NCBI RefSeq assembly: GCF_003248515.1
Contig: NZ_QFOB01000002.1
Coordinates: 186,001 to 250,000, forward strand
DNA from: Sphingomonas sp.
GTDB taxonomy: Bacteria; Pseudomonadota; Alphaproteobacteria; Sphingomonadales; Sphingomonadaceae
Direction: 5' to 3'
DNA length: 64,000 bases
In this document: piece after piece, positions 32,640 through 40,096 of the stretch
How positions within the stretch are numbered: position 1 is the stretch's first letter
Layout of the letters: each line of letters begins with the position of its first letter
Position numbers and translations under genes: made by a program
Notes under the pieces: generated by a model
What the model was told of the DNA's origin: nothing
Databases searched by the model: none
What the model saw: the letters and a program-made list of their open reading frames with translations, nothing else

Positions 32640-34052
32640 ATGGCGAACAAGGCGTCCGACGTTCTCAAGCTGATCAAGGACAAGGAGATCGAGTGGGTCG
32701 ATCTTCGCTTCACCGATCCGAAGGGCAAGTGGCAGCACCTCACGATGGTGTCCGGCGTCGTCGGCGAGGGTGAGCTGGAAGACGGCTTCATGTTCGACGG
32801 TTCCTCGATCGAGGGCTGGAAGGCCATCAACGAATCCGACATGATCCTGAAGCCGGATCTGGATGCCGTGTGGGTCGATCCCTTCTCGGCCACTCCGATG
32901 CTGATCCTGGTCTGCGACATCGTCGAGCCTTCGACCGGCGAGCTTTATGCGCGCGATCCGCGCTCCACGGCGAAGCGCGCCGAGGCCTATGTCGGCACGC
33001 TTGGCGTGGGCGACACGGTCTATGTCGGCCCGGAAGCCGAATTCTTCATGTTCGATAACGTGCAGTTCGATAACACCTACGACACGTCCTATTACAAGAT
33101 CGACGATGTCGAGCTGCCGACCAACACCGGCAAGGAATATGAGGGCGGCAATCTGGGCCACCGTCCGCGCGCCAAGGGCGGTTATTTCCCGGTCGCCCCG
33201 GTCGATCCCGCGACCGACATCCGCGCCGAGATGGTCTCCACGATGCTCGAAATGGGCCTTCCCTGCGACAAGCATCACCACGAAGTGGCGGCCGCGCAGC
33301 ACGAGCTGGGCCTCACCTTCGGCACGCTCGTCCAGACGGCCGATCGCATGCAGATCTACAAGTATGTCGTGTGGAACGTCGCCAATGCCTACGGCAAGAC
33401 GGTGACCTTCATGCCGAAGCCGATCGCCAAGGATAACGGCTCGGGCATGCACACCCACATCTCGATCTGGGACAAGGGCAATCCGCTGTTCGCCGGCAAT
33501 GGCTATGCGGGCCTGAGCGACATGTGCCTGTACTTCATCGGCGGCGTCATCAAGCACGCCAAGGCGCTCAACGCCTTCACCAACCCGACCACGAACAGCT
33601 ACAAGCGTCTGGTGCCGGGCTATGAGGCTCCCGTGCTGCTGGCCTATTCGGCCCGCAACCGCTCGGCCTCGTGCCGCATTCCGTACGGCTCGGGCGCCAA
33701 GGCGAAGCGCGTCGAATTCCGCTTCCCGGATGCGATGGCCAATCCGTATCTCTGCTATGCGGCGCTGCTGATGGCCGGCCTGGACGGCATCGAGAACAAG
33801 ATCCACCCCGGTGAGGCGATGGACAAGAATCTCTATGATCTGCCGCCGGAAGAGCTGAAGGAAATCCCCACCGTCTGCGGTTCGCTCCGCGAGGCGCTGG
33901 ATAGCCTGGCCGCCGATCATGCCTTCCTCACGAAGGGTGGCGTGTTCACCGAGGATCAGATCGAAAGCTATCTCGAGCTGAAGTGGCCGGAAGTGTATCG
34001 CTGGGAAATGGCGCCCAGCCCGGTCGAATTCGACATGTATTATTCCTACTGA
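32640..34052 (+). CDS. glnA: type I glutamine synthetase
   Basis: GlnA makes glutamine from glutamate and ammonia. The 470-residue protein is a GSI-beta enzyme: DGSSIEGWK, GPEAEFFMFD, the ATP-binding KPIAKDNGSGMHTHISIWD, NRSASCRIPYG, and the adenylylation loop KNLYDLPPEE with the Tyr modified by GlnE. Regulation would be through P-II encoded just upstream. A strong terminator closes the operon. Confidence 0.98.
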   Translation: MANKASDVLKLIKDKEIEWVDLRFTDPKGKWQHLTMVSGVVGEGELEDGFMFDGSSIEGWKAINESDMILKPDLDAVWVDPFSATPMLILVCDIVEPSTGELYARDPRSTAKRAEAYVGTLGVGDTVYVGPEAEFFMFDNVQFDNTYDTSYYKIDDVELPTNTGKEYEGGNLGHRPRAKGGYFPVAPVDPATDIRAEMVSTMLEMGLPCDKHHHEVAAAQHELGLTFGTLVQTADRMQIYKYVVWNVANAYGKTVTFMPKPIAKDNGSGMHTHISIWDKGNPLFAGNGYAGLSDMCLYFIGGVIKHAKALNAFTNPTTNSYKRLVPGYEAPVLLAYSARNRSASCRIPYGSGAKAKRVEFRFPDAMANPYLCYAALLMAGLDGIENKIHPGEAMDKNLYDLPPEELKEIPTVCGSLREALDSLAADHAFLTKGGVFTEDQIESYLELKWPEVYRWEMAPSPVEFDMYYSY

Positions 34053-34092
34053 TCCCAGGCGGATCATCGGAAGCCGGCTTGCCGGACCAAGG

Positions 34093-34124
34093 AGGGCGCC
34101 CGCAGCGATGCGGGCGCCCTTTTC
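34093..34124 (+). terminator. intrinsic terminator of glnBA
   Basis: A perfect 12-bp stem AGGGCGCCCGCA / TGCGGGCGCCCT with a GCGA loop is followed by TTTTCGTT. It starts 41 bases after the glnA stop. Confidence 0.92.
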
Positions 34125-34244
34125 GTTGGGGAGGAAAAATAGCGGGCAGTACCCTCGATGAAATAAAATTTCAGAATAGAGGGCGTTCTGCGGTGGCTGC
34201 TTATGCGCTATTCCGTTGGTGGGGCGATCTGCAGGGGGATAAAG

Positions 34245-35024
34245 ATGGAGTTGGGTGTATCGATAGCGACGGTTGCATATCGATGGATGGCCAGTCTTTT
34301 CGCAACACCGTCATTTGTAGGATCATTGCTAACGGCTGGGGTGACAGTGGCCGGATTCTATTACGCCAACCGTCAGATAAGAAATGCGAGTTTGCAGATC
34401 GAGCAAGCTGCCGAGCGTCACAATGAGGAAATGACATGGCGGCGATCCGAATTCGTCCGGAAGCTCCTATCGGATATGGCGAATGACGAAAAGGTTTCCC
34501 TGATTTACCGGGTTCTCGATTGGCGAGATGGTCCCGCCCTGATCCCGAAGGATCTGCAAATATTCTTCGAGGAAGATAAATCGGGGAATCACCACTCGTC
34601 AAAAATACTCAATATAGAATGGAGCGTATTCGTCGAATCCATTTCTGTTATAAAGAATGACGGATGGACCGATCCTATACCATACACGTATAGAACGTGT
34701 TTCGATTCATTTTTATCATTTATTCAACAAACTGTTACTGATCTTAGATCTGCAAAAATCGACGAAATTATGTATGCTGATTTGACGTTTTATTGTCATC
34801 GCATAATAAATCCGCTGAATAATTTAAGAAAACCTGATGAAATTGCGTCAGAGAAATTCAAAGATTACATTGTAGAATATTATAACGATGAAACTTATAA
34901 TTACATACTTAGATGTTCAAAATATTATCAAGGAGTATTCATCGATAACGATGTGTCGCTTGATCGGGCGTCGGCCGTGATATCCGACGATATGGAGTCC
35001 GCTCCTTCGTTTGAATCTAAATGA
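34245..35024 (+). CDS. AT-rich membrane-anchored hypothetical protein
   Basis: A 259-residue protein not recognised from any named family. One transmembrane helix lies near residues 22-40 (FVGSLLTAGVTVAGFYYA), followed by a basic, probably coiled segment (NRQIRNASLQIEQAAERHNE) and a large cytosolic domain rich in Tyr, Ile, Asn and Asp. The architecture recalls DUF4760-like membrane-tethered helical proteins, but that is only an impression. Base use is strikingly foreign: two 60-base lines near 34801-34920 contain 19 and 13 G/C (32% and 22%), against about 65% around. The start at 34245 has AGGGGGAT upstream. A GNAT gene follows 13 bases later. Confidence 0.65.
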   Translation: MELGVSIATVAYRWMASLFATPSFVGSLLTAGVTVAGFYYANRQIRNASLQIEQAAERHNEEMTWRRSEFVRKLLSDMANDEKVSLIYRVLDWRDGPALIPKDLQIFFEEDKSGNHHSSKILNIEWSVFVESISVIKNDGWTDPIPYTYRTCFDSFLSFIQQTVTDLRSAKIDEIMYADLTFYCHRIINPLNNLRKPDEIASEKFKDYIVEYYNDETYNYILRCSKYYQGVFIDNDVSLDRASAVISDDMESAPSFESK

Positions 35025-35037
35025 TTGTGGGGAAATT

Positions 35038-35538
35038 ATGCCGACCGAAACGTCCTTCGCATGGGACAAAACTCCAGCTGTAGCTGCTGAGGCCGCCGCC
35101 TTCGCGGCGGCGATGATTGGGCGGGACCCGGCCTATATCAGCCACGGTGAAATTCAGACGGGGCTCAGCCCCGACGGCAAGACCTGGTTTCCGGACTTGC
35201 CGGCTCTTTATGCGGAGGATTTTTCCTCGCTTGGCGATGATCGCGATCTGCTGGTGGCGCGGGACGCTGTCGGCGTCATCGTCGGCGTGGCGATCGTTGC
35301 GTGGGAGCAGTCCACGCGGCGGCGGTTCGCCGTTCTCGAGGATATGGTCGTCTCACCGGATAGTCGTTCGGGTGGCATCGGTCGTGAAATGATACAGAGA
35401 GTCGAGCAGCACATAAATGAACGTGGGATCGAATGGCTTTTTCTCGAAAGCGGGCTGCACAACGAGCGGGCACATAAGTTCTTCGCGCGCGAAGGTTTCG
35501 GCATGACGGGTCATGTATTCGCCAAGAGATTGGAATAA
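35038..35538 (+). CDS. GNAT family N-acetyltransferase
   Basis: The 166-residue protein carries the GNAT acetyl-CoA signature VLEDMVVSPDSRSGGIGREMI (R-x-x-G-x-G type pyrophosphate loop), then IEWLFLESGLHNERAHKFFAREGFGMTGHVFAKRLE, the typical C-terminal acceptor half. The start at 35038 has GGGGA upstream. The substrate is unknown. It directly follows the AT-rich membrane gene, so the two may form a small transferred unit, though its own G+C is closer to the host. Confidence 0.85.
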   Translation: MPTETSFAWDKTPAVAAEAAAFAAAMIGRDPAYISHGEIQTGLSPDGKTWFPDLPALYAEDFSSLGDDRDLLVARDAVGVIVGVAIVAWEQSTRRRFAVLEDMVVSPDSRSGGIGREMIQRVEQHINERGIEWLFLESGLHNERAHKFFAREGFGMTGHVFAKRLE

Positions 35539-35638
35539 AATGGTTTATAGCCTAGGGGCGTCCAAGATATTGAATGGCCTGCCATCTTTCGAATTGGCCT
35601 CAGCGCCATTGCTCGCGCGGGCGGTCAACATGCTGATG

Positions 35639-35990
35639 TCATTTTTGACTGGACTTTGACCGGCGCGCGTTCCGATAGGCGAAACGCACGGTCGGCCTGC
35701 GCCGTCGCATCGTCGCGCCGACCAGCCCGAAGCCGCCGATGAACATCGCCCATGTCGCCGGTTCCGGCACCACGGCCGCCGTCCGATAGACGCCCGAGGC
35801 GGAGGTGCTCGCCGAGATGGAACAGCGAAGCGTGGCTGAAATCGCGGACCGTGAAGGCGCCCGCGCAATCCATGTCCATGAAGAGGCGAAAGCCGATCGC
35901 GCTGTGTCCGGTCGGGATGATGAAGGCGGAGGCTATGTCCGTCGCGCGATAGCCGGTGCCGTGAAGATCCGGTTCGTCATCGCCTGCGCT
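35639..35990 (-). pseudogene. frameshifted, truncated PEP-CTERM protein gene
   Basis: On the minus strand one frame near 35830-35985 reads like a secreted beta-strand protein (YRATDIASAFIIPTGHSAIG, DCAGAFTVRDFSHASLFHLG). A different frame from about 35820 down to the TGA at 35639-35641 reads VVPEPATWAMFIGGFGLVGA followed by an Arg-rich end, a perfect PEP-CTERM exosortase signal (PEP box, hydrophobic helix, basic tail). Joining them needs a frame change near 35810-35830. No signal peptide precedes the first part, since the neighbouring coding region intrudes. I conclude that this is a remnant of a PEP-CTERM surface or exopolysaccharide-associated protein. Confidence 0.65.
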
Positions 35991-36108
35991 TACACGCCCA
36001 CTTTCGTGCAGTGACGACGGGGCAAACCGTCGAGGTCGGGGCGCGCGCCATATGCGAACCTCTCTCGCATCTTGGTGAAAGCGACGTCTGGGCGGATCGC
36101 CCCGCGCT

Positions 36109-37179
36109 TTACCGGACCGCGCTGCGCTCCTCGGTGTCGCCCGCCGCCGCCTCGATGGGGCGTGACGAGCCGAAATGATCGTAGAGGATGCGCGAAAGCT
36201 GGGCGATCTTGCGATCGTGCGCGCGCGCGCCGCCCGCGCCCGTCTCGAAGATGGCGACCGCCAGTTCGTGGCCGTTGGGCAGGCCGACGATGCCGACATC
36301 GTCGGTAATGCCGTTCATCGTGCCGGTCTTGTGCGCGACGGGCGTTCCCGCCGGCAGCAGGCCGCGTATCCGCCCCGATCCCGTGCGGCAGCGCGCCATC
36401 ACCTCGAACAGATAGAGCGTGCGTTCTTTGTCCAGCAGCTCGCCGTTGCGCAGCTTGGCGAGCAGGGCCGCCATCGCCTCCGGCGTGGAACTGTCCCGTC
36501 GATCGCCCACGGGCGCGGCACGCGGCACGGATACGGTGATCCAGTGCCGCTTCTTGCCGTGGCCGACGCGGATGCGCTTCTTCGTCTCATGATCGCGCAG
36601 CAGTTCGGCGATGGACCGGTCGACGCGCTGGCCGCTGATGCCGGCCGTGGTGAGCCAGCGGCCCAGCGCGTCCGTTCCGCCGATCGCGGCGAGCAATATG
36701 TCGGCGGAGGTATTGTCGCTGCGCGTCAGCATCTCGTCCAGCGCCTGCGCGCCGGAAAGCGCCCGTTGCGGCGCGCGCATATTGCCGATGCCGCTCGCCA
36801 TCTTCCGCTGGTCCGTCGGCAGGCGATAGGTGGCATCCAGCGAGAGTTTGCCTCGTTGCACGCCGTGGAGAAAGGCGGCGGCGATCGCCACCTTCACCGT
36901 GCTGGCCATCGGGAAATGCTGGTCACCGTTCACGGAGACCATATCCCCCGTCGTCATGTCGATCGCGGCGAGGCCGACGCGTGCGGATCCGCTGCGGGCC
37001 TCGGCGTCCAGCTTGGTCTGCAGCATCGCCAAGGTGGGATTCTTGCGGGCGAGCGAGGGGGGATCGAGCCGCACCTGTTCGGTCGCGGCGGCACCGCCAT
37101 TGGCGGGAACGGTCAGCATCACGGCGGCGATGGCCGCCAGCAGAGATCCTCTCACGGCGTCTCCCAACTCATGCCCCAT
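36109..37179 (-). CDS. class A beta-lactamase-fold serine hydrolase
   Basis: A 356-residue exported protein with signal-like SLLAAIAAVMLTVPANGGAAA. It has the penicillin-binding fold motifs: SxxK as STVK (Ser93), SDN at 154-156, and KTG at 284-286. In classic class A enzymes the omega loop reads RWEPELN with catalytic Glu166. The best local match here is DRSIAELL, which places Ile190 at the Glu166 position and Leu at the Asn170 position. Acylation by beta-lactams should be possible but fast deacylation is doubtful, so it may be a low-turnover enzyme, a sensor or another hydrolase. The long insertion KKRIRVGHGKKRHWITVS is unusual. Confidence 0.85.
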   Translation of the reverse strand: MGHELGDAVRGSLLAAIAAVMLTVPANGGAAATEQVRLDPPSLARKNPTLAMLQTKLDAEARSGSARVGLAAIDMTTGDMVSVNGDQHFPMASTVKVAIAAAFLHGVQRGKLSLDATYRLPTDQRKMASGIGNMRAPQRALSGAQALDEMLTRSDNTSADILLAAIGGTDALGRWLTTAGISGQRVDRSIAELLRDHETKKRIRVGHGKKRHWITVSVPRAAPVGDRRDSSTPEAMAALLAKLRNGELLDKERTLYLFEVMARCRTGSGRIRGLLPAGTPVAHKTGTMNGITDDVGIVGLPNGHELAVAIFETGAGGARAHDRKIAQLSRILYDHFGSSRPIEAAAGDTEERSAVR

Positions 37180-37452
37180 TGGAATCCATCGCGAGTCGCT
37201 GTGCAAGAGTCCCGCCGCCCGTGCGTCGCATCCAGCCGTCCGTTCGGCGCGCAAAGGCACGCCATCCGGCCCGAATGCGGGGCTGGCCAGGCGCATGCCG
37301 GGATCCGGAGACAGGCGGGAATGAGCGGCTTTTTTCCGCCTCGGGCCGCATCGCCGGCGTGTTGGCGCGCCGCTTTCCTGCGCGATCGCGCGCGGCCCTT
37401 TTCTTGCGCGCGGCACTCGGCCATCGTGCGACGAACCGATCCGGGAGATCCC

Positions 37453-39042
37453 ATGCGCCGTCTGCTCGCCACCGCCGTTTCGCTGCTCGCCGCCACCGCT
37501 CCTGTCGCCTCGTCGGCCGCGGCGACGCGCGGGGAACAATGGTGGGCGCATGTGCAGGCGATCGCCGCCGATGACATGAAGGGGCGGCTCACCGGAACGC
37601 CAGATCATCTGCGCGCGGCCGATTATGTGATCGGCCGCCTGAAGGCGATGGGGCTGCAGCCGGCGGGCGTGGACGGCTTCTTCCAGCCGGTGGGCTTCAC
37701 CGAGCAGCGCATCCTGGGGCCGCTCACGCAGGCTTCGCTGGAAGGGCCGGGCGGCTCGGTGCCGCTGAAGGTGCCGGATGCGATGATCATCTCGGGCGGT
37801 GGCGGCCCCGCACCGGATATGATCGACGCGCCGATGGTGTTCGCGGGATATGGCCTGCGCATTCCGGAGGCCGGCTATGATGACTTCGCCGGGCTGGATG
37901 TGAAGGGCAAGATCGTCGTCGTCATCGCGGGCGGCCCTTCCACCATATCCGGTGCGCTCAAATCCAATGCGCGTTCGGAACGGACCAAATATCTGGCGGA
38001 AAAGGGCGCCGTCGGCATCCTCGCCCTCACGCCGCCCAAGCAGATCGAGATTCCGTGGGCGCGCCGCATGGGCATTTCGTCCCAGCCGGCCATGTTCCTG
38101 GCGGATGGGGGGATGCGCGATATCAAGACGCGCTTCTTCTCGGCCATGTTCGATACCGCCCAGTCGGAACTGCTGTTCAAGGGTTCCGGCCACACGTTCG
38201 AGGAGGTGGGCACGCTCGCCGACGCATCGAAGCCGGTGAAGGGCTTCGATCTCGCCCAGCGCCTGAAGGTGAAGGTGGCGAGCGAGCGGCGCGAGGTGAC
38301 CTCACCCAATATCGTGGCGAAGATGCCCGGCAGCGATCCAGGGCTGGAGGATGAATATGTCGTCGTCTCGGCCCATCTTGACGGGTTGGGCGTGGGCGAG
38401 CCGATCAAGGGCGACACGATCTATAACGGCGCCATGGACGATGCCTCGGGCGTCGCTACCGTGCTGGAGATCGCGGCCAAGCTGAAGGCGGATGGCGCGA
38501 AGCCGAAACGATCGATCCTGTTCGTGTTCGTGACGGCCGAGGAGAAGGGGTTGCTCGGCTCGCGCTATTTCGCCGCGCACCCCACGGTGCCGAAGCAGGC
38601 GATCGTCGCCGATCTGAATTTCGATATGCCGCTGCCGCTCTGGCCGCTGAAGAATGTGATCGTGCTGGGCGCGGAGGAAAGCAGCCTGGGTGAGGTGGCC
38701 AAGGCCGTCAGCATGGCGCAGGGCCTGCCGCTCACGCCCGATCCGCTGCCCGATCGCAACAGCTTCACCCGTTCCGACCAGTTCAGCTTCATCCGCGTCG
38801 GCATCCCGTCCGTCGCCTTCAAGTTCGGCTTCGCGCGCGGCACGCCGGAAGAGGCGATCGAGAAGGAATGGCGCGCCGTCCGCTATCATTCGCCTTCCGA
38901 CGATGTGGATCAGCCGGTCGAGAAGGAAGAGGCGGTGAAGCTCAACGATTTCGTGGCGGAAATGGCGCTGCGCGTGGCGAACACGCCGAAGCGCCCGGCC
39001 TGGAATGCGGACAGCGCGTTCCGCAAATTCGTGAAGCCCTGA
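37453..39042 (+). CDS. secreted M28 family zinc aminopeptidase
   Basis: A 529-residue exported peptidase with signal peptide MRRLLATAVSLLAATAPVAS. A PA-type insert (APMVFAGYGLRIPEAGYDDF ... GKIVVVIAGGP) sits before the M28 catalytic domain. Two-zinc ligands are visible in SAHLDGLG, NGAMDDASGVAT, VTAEEKGLLGS (the catalytic Glu pair), DLNFDMP and RYHSPSDD. It probably removes N-terminal residues from peptides outside the cytoplasm. The start at 37453 follows GGGAGAT; a long upstream open frame is antisense to the beta-lactamase-fold gene. Confidence 0.92.
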   Translation: MRRLLATAVSLLAATAPVASSAAATRGEQWWAHVQAIAADDMKGRLTGTPDHLRAADYVIGRLKAMGLQPAGVDGFFQPVGFTEQRILGPLTQASLEGPGGSVPLKVPDAMIISGGGGPAPDMIDAPMVFAGYGLRIPEAGYDDFAGLDVKGKIVVVIAGGPSTISGALKSNARSERTKYLAEKGAVGILALTPPKQIEIPWARRMGISSQPAMFLADGGMRDIKTRFFSAMFDTAQSELLFKGSGHTFEEVGTLADASKPVKGFDLAQRLKVKVASERREVTSPNIVAKMPGSDPGLEDEYVVVSAHLDGLGVGEPIKGDTIYNGAMDDASGVATVLEIAAKLKADGAKPKRSILFVFVTAEEKGLLGSRYFAAHPTVPKQAIVADLNFDMPLPLWPLKNVIVLGAEESSLGEVAKAVSMAQGLPLTPDPLPDRNSFTRSDQFSFIRVGIPSVAFKFGFARGTPEEAIEKEWRAVRYHSPSDDVDQPVEKEEAVKLNDFVAEMALRVANTPKRPAWNADSAFRKFVKP

Positions 39043-39049
39043 ACCGCGC

Positions 39050-39078
39050 GGGGCGTGCTCCCGCGAAAGCGGGGGCAG
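39050..39078. repeat. half-copy of the palindromic intergenic repeat
   Basis: GCTCCCGCGAAAGCGGGGGC forms a tight hairpin between two converging genes. It matches one arm of the bipartite elements at 2738-2816 and 5965-6046, and may also help termination. Confidence 0.45.
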
Positions 39079-39084
39079 GGCGGC

Positions 39085-39564
39085 TCAGCGATAGGTGGCC
39101 GAAACGTCGAGCTTCAATCCCCGCAGCGCCGTCACGCGGGGGCCGGCGCAGACGGGCGCGGCGATCAGCCGCATCCAGCGCCGCTGCCCGTCTCCCCCGT
39201 TTATCATCGCATCGAGGATGAAGCCGCGCCGGTGGCGGATCGCATAAGCGCGCAGCCGCTCCATCGCCGCGCGCGATTCCTCGGCATAGAGGCCCACGGT
39301 TTCCTCGCGCGTTGGCGTGGCATCGCGCGGCAGGCCGAATATGTCGAATATCGTGCCGGACCAGGTGAGCCGGTTGTCGTCGGTGAGATCGCAGGACCAT
39401 TGCCCGATGCCGTCGCGCTGCGCCGCATCGCGATCCAGCGGGCTGATCGGGGAAAAAGCGCGCTCGAATGCGTCGGTCCGATCCATCAGCCCCAGATCGA
39501 AGCGCTGCTCCTGTTCGAAAAGGGGCCAGCTATGATGCAGTTCCAGTGGCAGGATGGGACGCAA
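39085..39564 (-). CDS. PAS domain protein
   Basis: A 159-residue soluble protein whose middle reads IGQWSCDLTDDNRLTWSGTI with FDIFGLPRDATPTREETVGL, the fold pattern of PAS_3-type sensor domains, followed by RHRRGFILDAMI and RRWMRLIAAPV strands. No kinase, GGDEF or other output domain is attached, so it is a single-domain PAS protein that may act with a partner or be a trimmed sensor. It starts about 80 bases from the Rrf2 gene stop, on the same strand. Confidence 0.75.
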   Translation of the reverse strand: MRPILPLELHHSWPLFEQEQRFDLGLMDRTDAFERAFSPISPLDRDAAQRDGIGQWSCDLTDDNRLTWSGTIFDIFGLPRDATPTREETVGLYAEESRAAMERLRAYAIRHRRGFILDAMINGGDGQRRWMRLIAAPVCAGPRVTALRGLKLDVSATYR

Positions 39565-39643
39565 GATCGATCCTCGATGAAGGCGGTGCTCAGGCTAGGC
39601 TCCGGCCGTCACCAAAATATGTATGCCGCGGTCGCCCGCGCCC

Positions 39644-40093
39644 TCATTCGGCCGGCTCCAGCATCGATCCGGCGCAATGGGGATCGCGCGCCGCATCCGC
39701 CAGCGTGCGATTGTCCAGCACGGAGGCGAGCTGTTCGCGCGCATCCAGCATCACCCTGCGCAGCGCACAGGCGGCCTCGTCCGGGCAATCGCGGCATGGG
39801 CGGTAGAAATTCTGGCTCGCGCAGCCGATCAGCGCCAGCGGCCCCTCGATCGATCGGATCACCTCGCCGAAGCTGATCTCGCTGGGCGGGCGCGTGAGCA
39901 TATAGCCTCCGCGCGGCCCCCGCGTGCTGACGACGAAGCCGTTGCGCTTCAGATCCACGAAGATCGCCTCGAGGAATTTGCGCGGCACGTTGGCGGCCGT
40001 CGCGATCGTCACGATCGGCATCGGCGCGGTCGCGTCGCACGATGCCAGATAGAGCAGCGCCTTCAGCGCGTAGCGGCTGTGCTGGGAAAGCAT
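39644..40093 (-). CDS. Rrf2 family transcriptional regulator
   Basis: The 149-residue winged-helix protein begins MLSQHSRYALKALLYLA, with VPRKFLEAIFVDLKRNGFV and the wing STRGPRGGYMLTRPP, all typical of Rrf2. Its C-terminal cysteines GCASQNFYRPCRDCPDEAAC fit the iron-sulfur or thiol-sensing site seen in IscR/NsrR/RsrR relatives. No Fe-S or cysteine biosynthesis gene is adjacent, so the target is open. Its start lies 3 bases from the sppA stop on the same strand, so it may be co-transcribed with sppA. Confidence 0.9.
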   Translation of the reverse strand: MLSQHSRYALKALLYLASCDATAPMPIVTIATAANVPRKFLEAIFVDLKRNGFVVSTRGPRGGYMLTRPPSEISFGEVIRSIEGPLALIGCASQNFYRPCRDCPDEAACALRRVMLDAREQLASVLDNRTLADAARDPHCAGSMLEPAE

Positions 40094-40096
40094 ATC

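Noticed and set aside
36175..37452. N-terminal extension of the M28 peptidase frame
   Set aside because: It is antisense to the beta-lactamase-fold gene and lacks domains; the ATG at 37453 gives a proper signal peptide.
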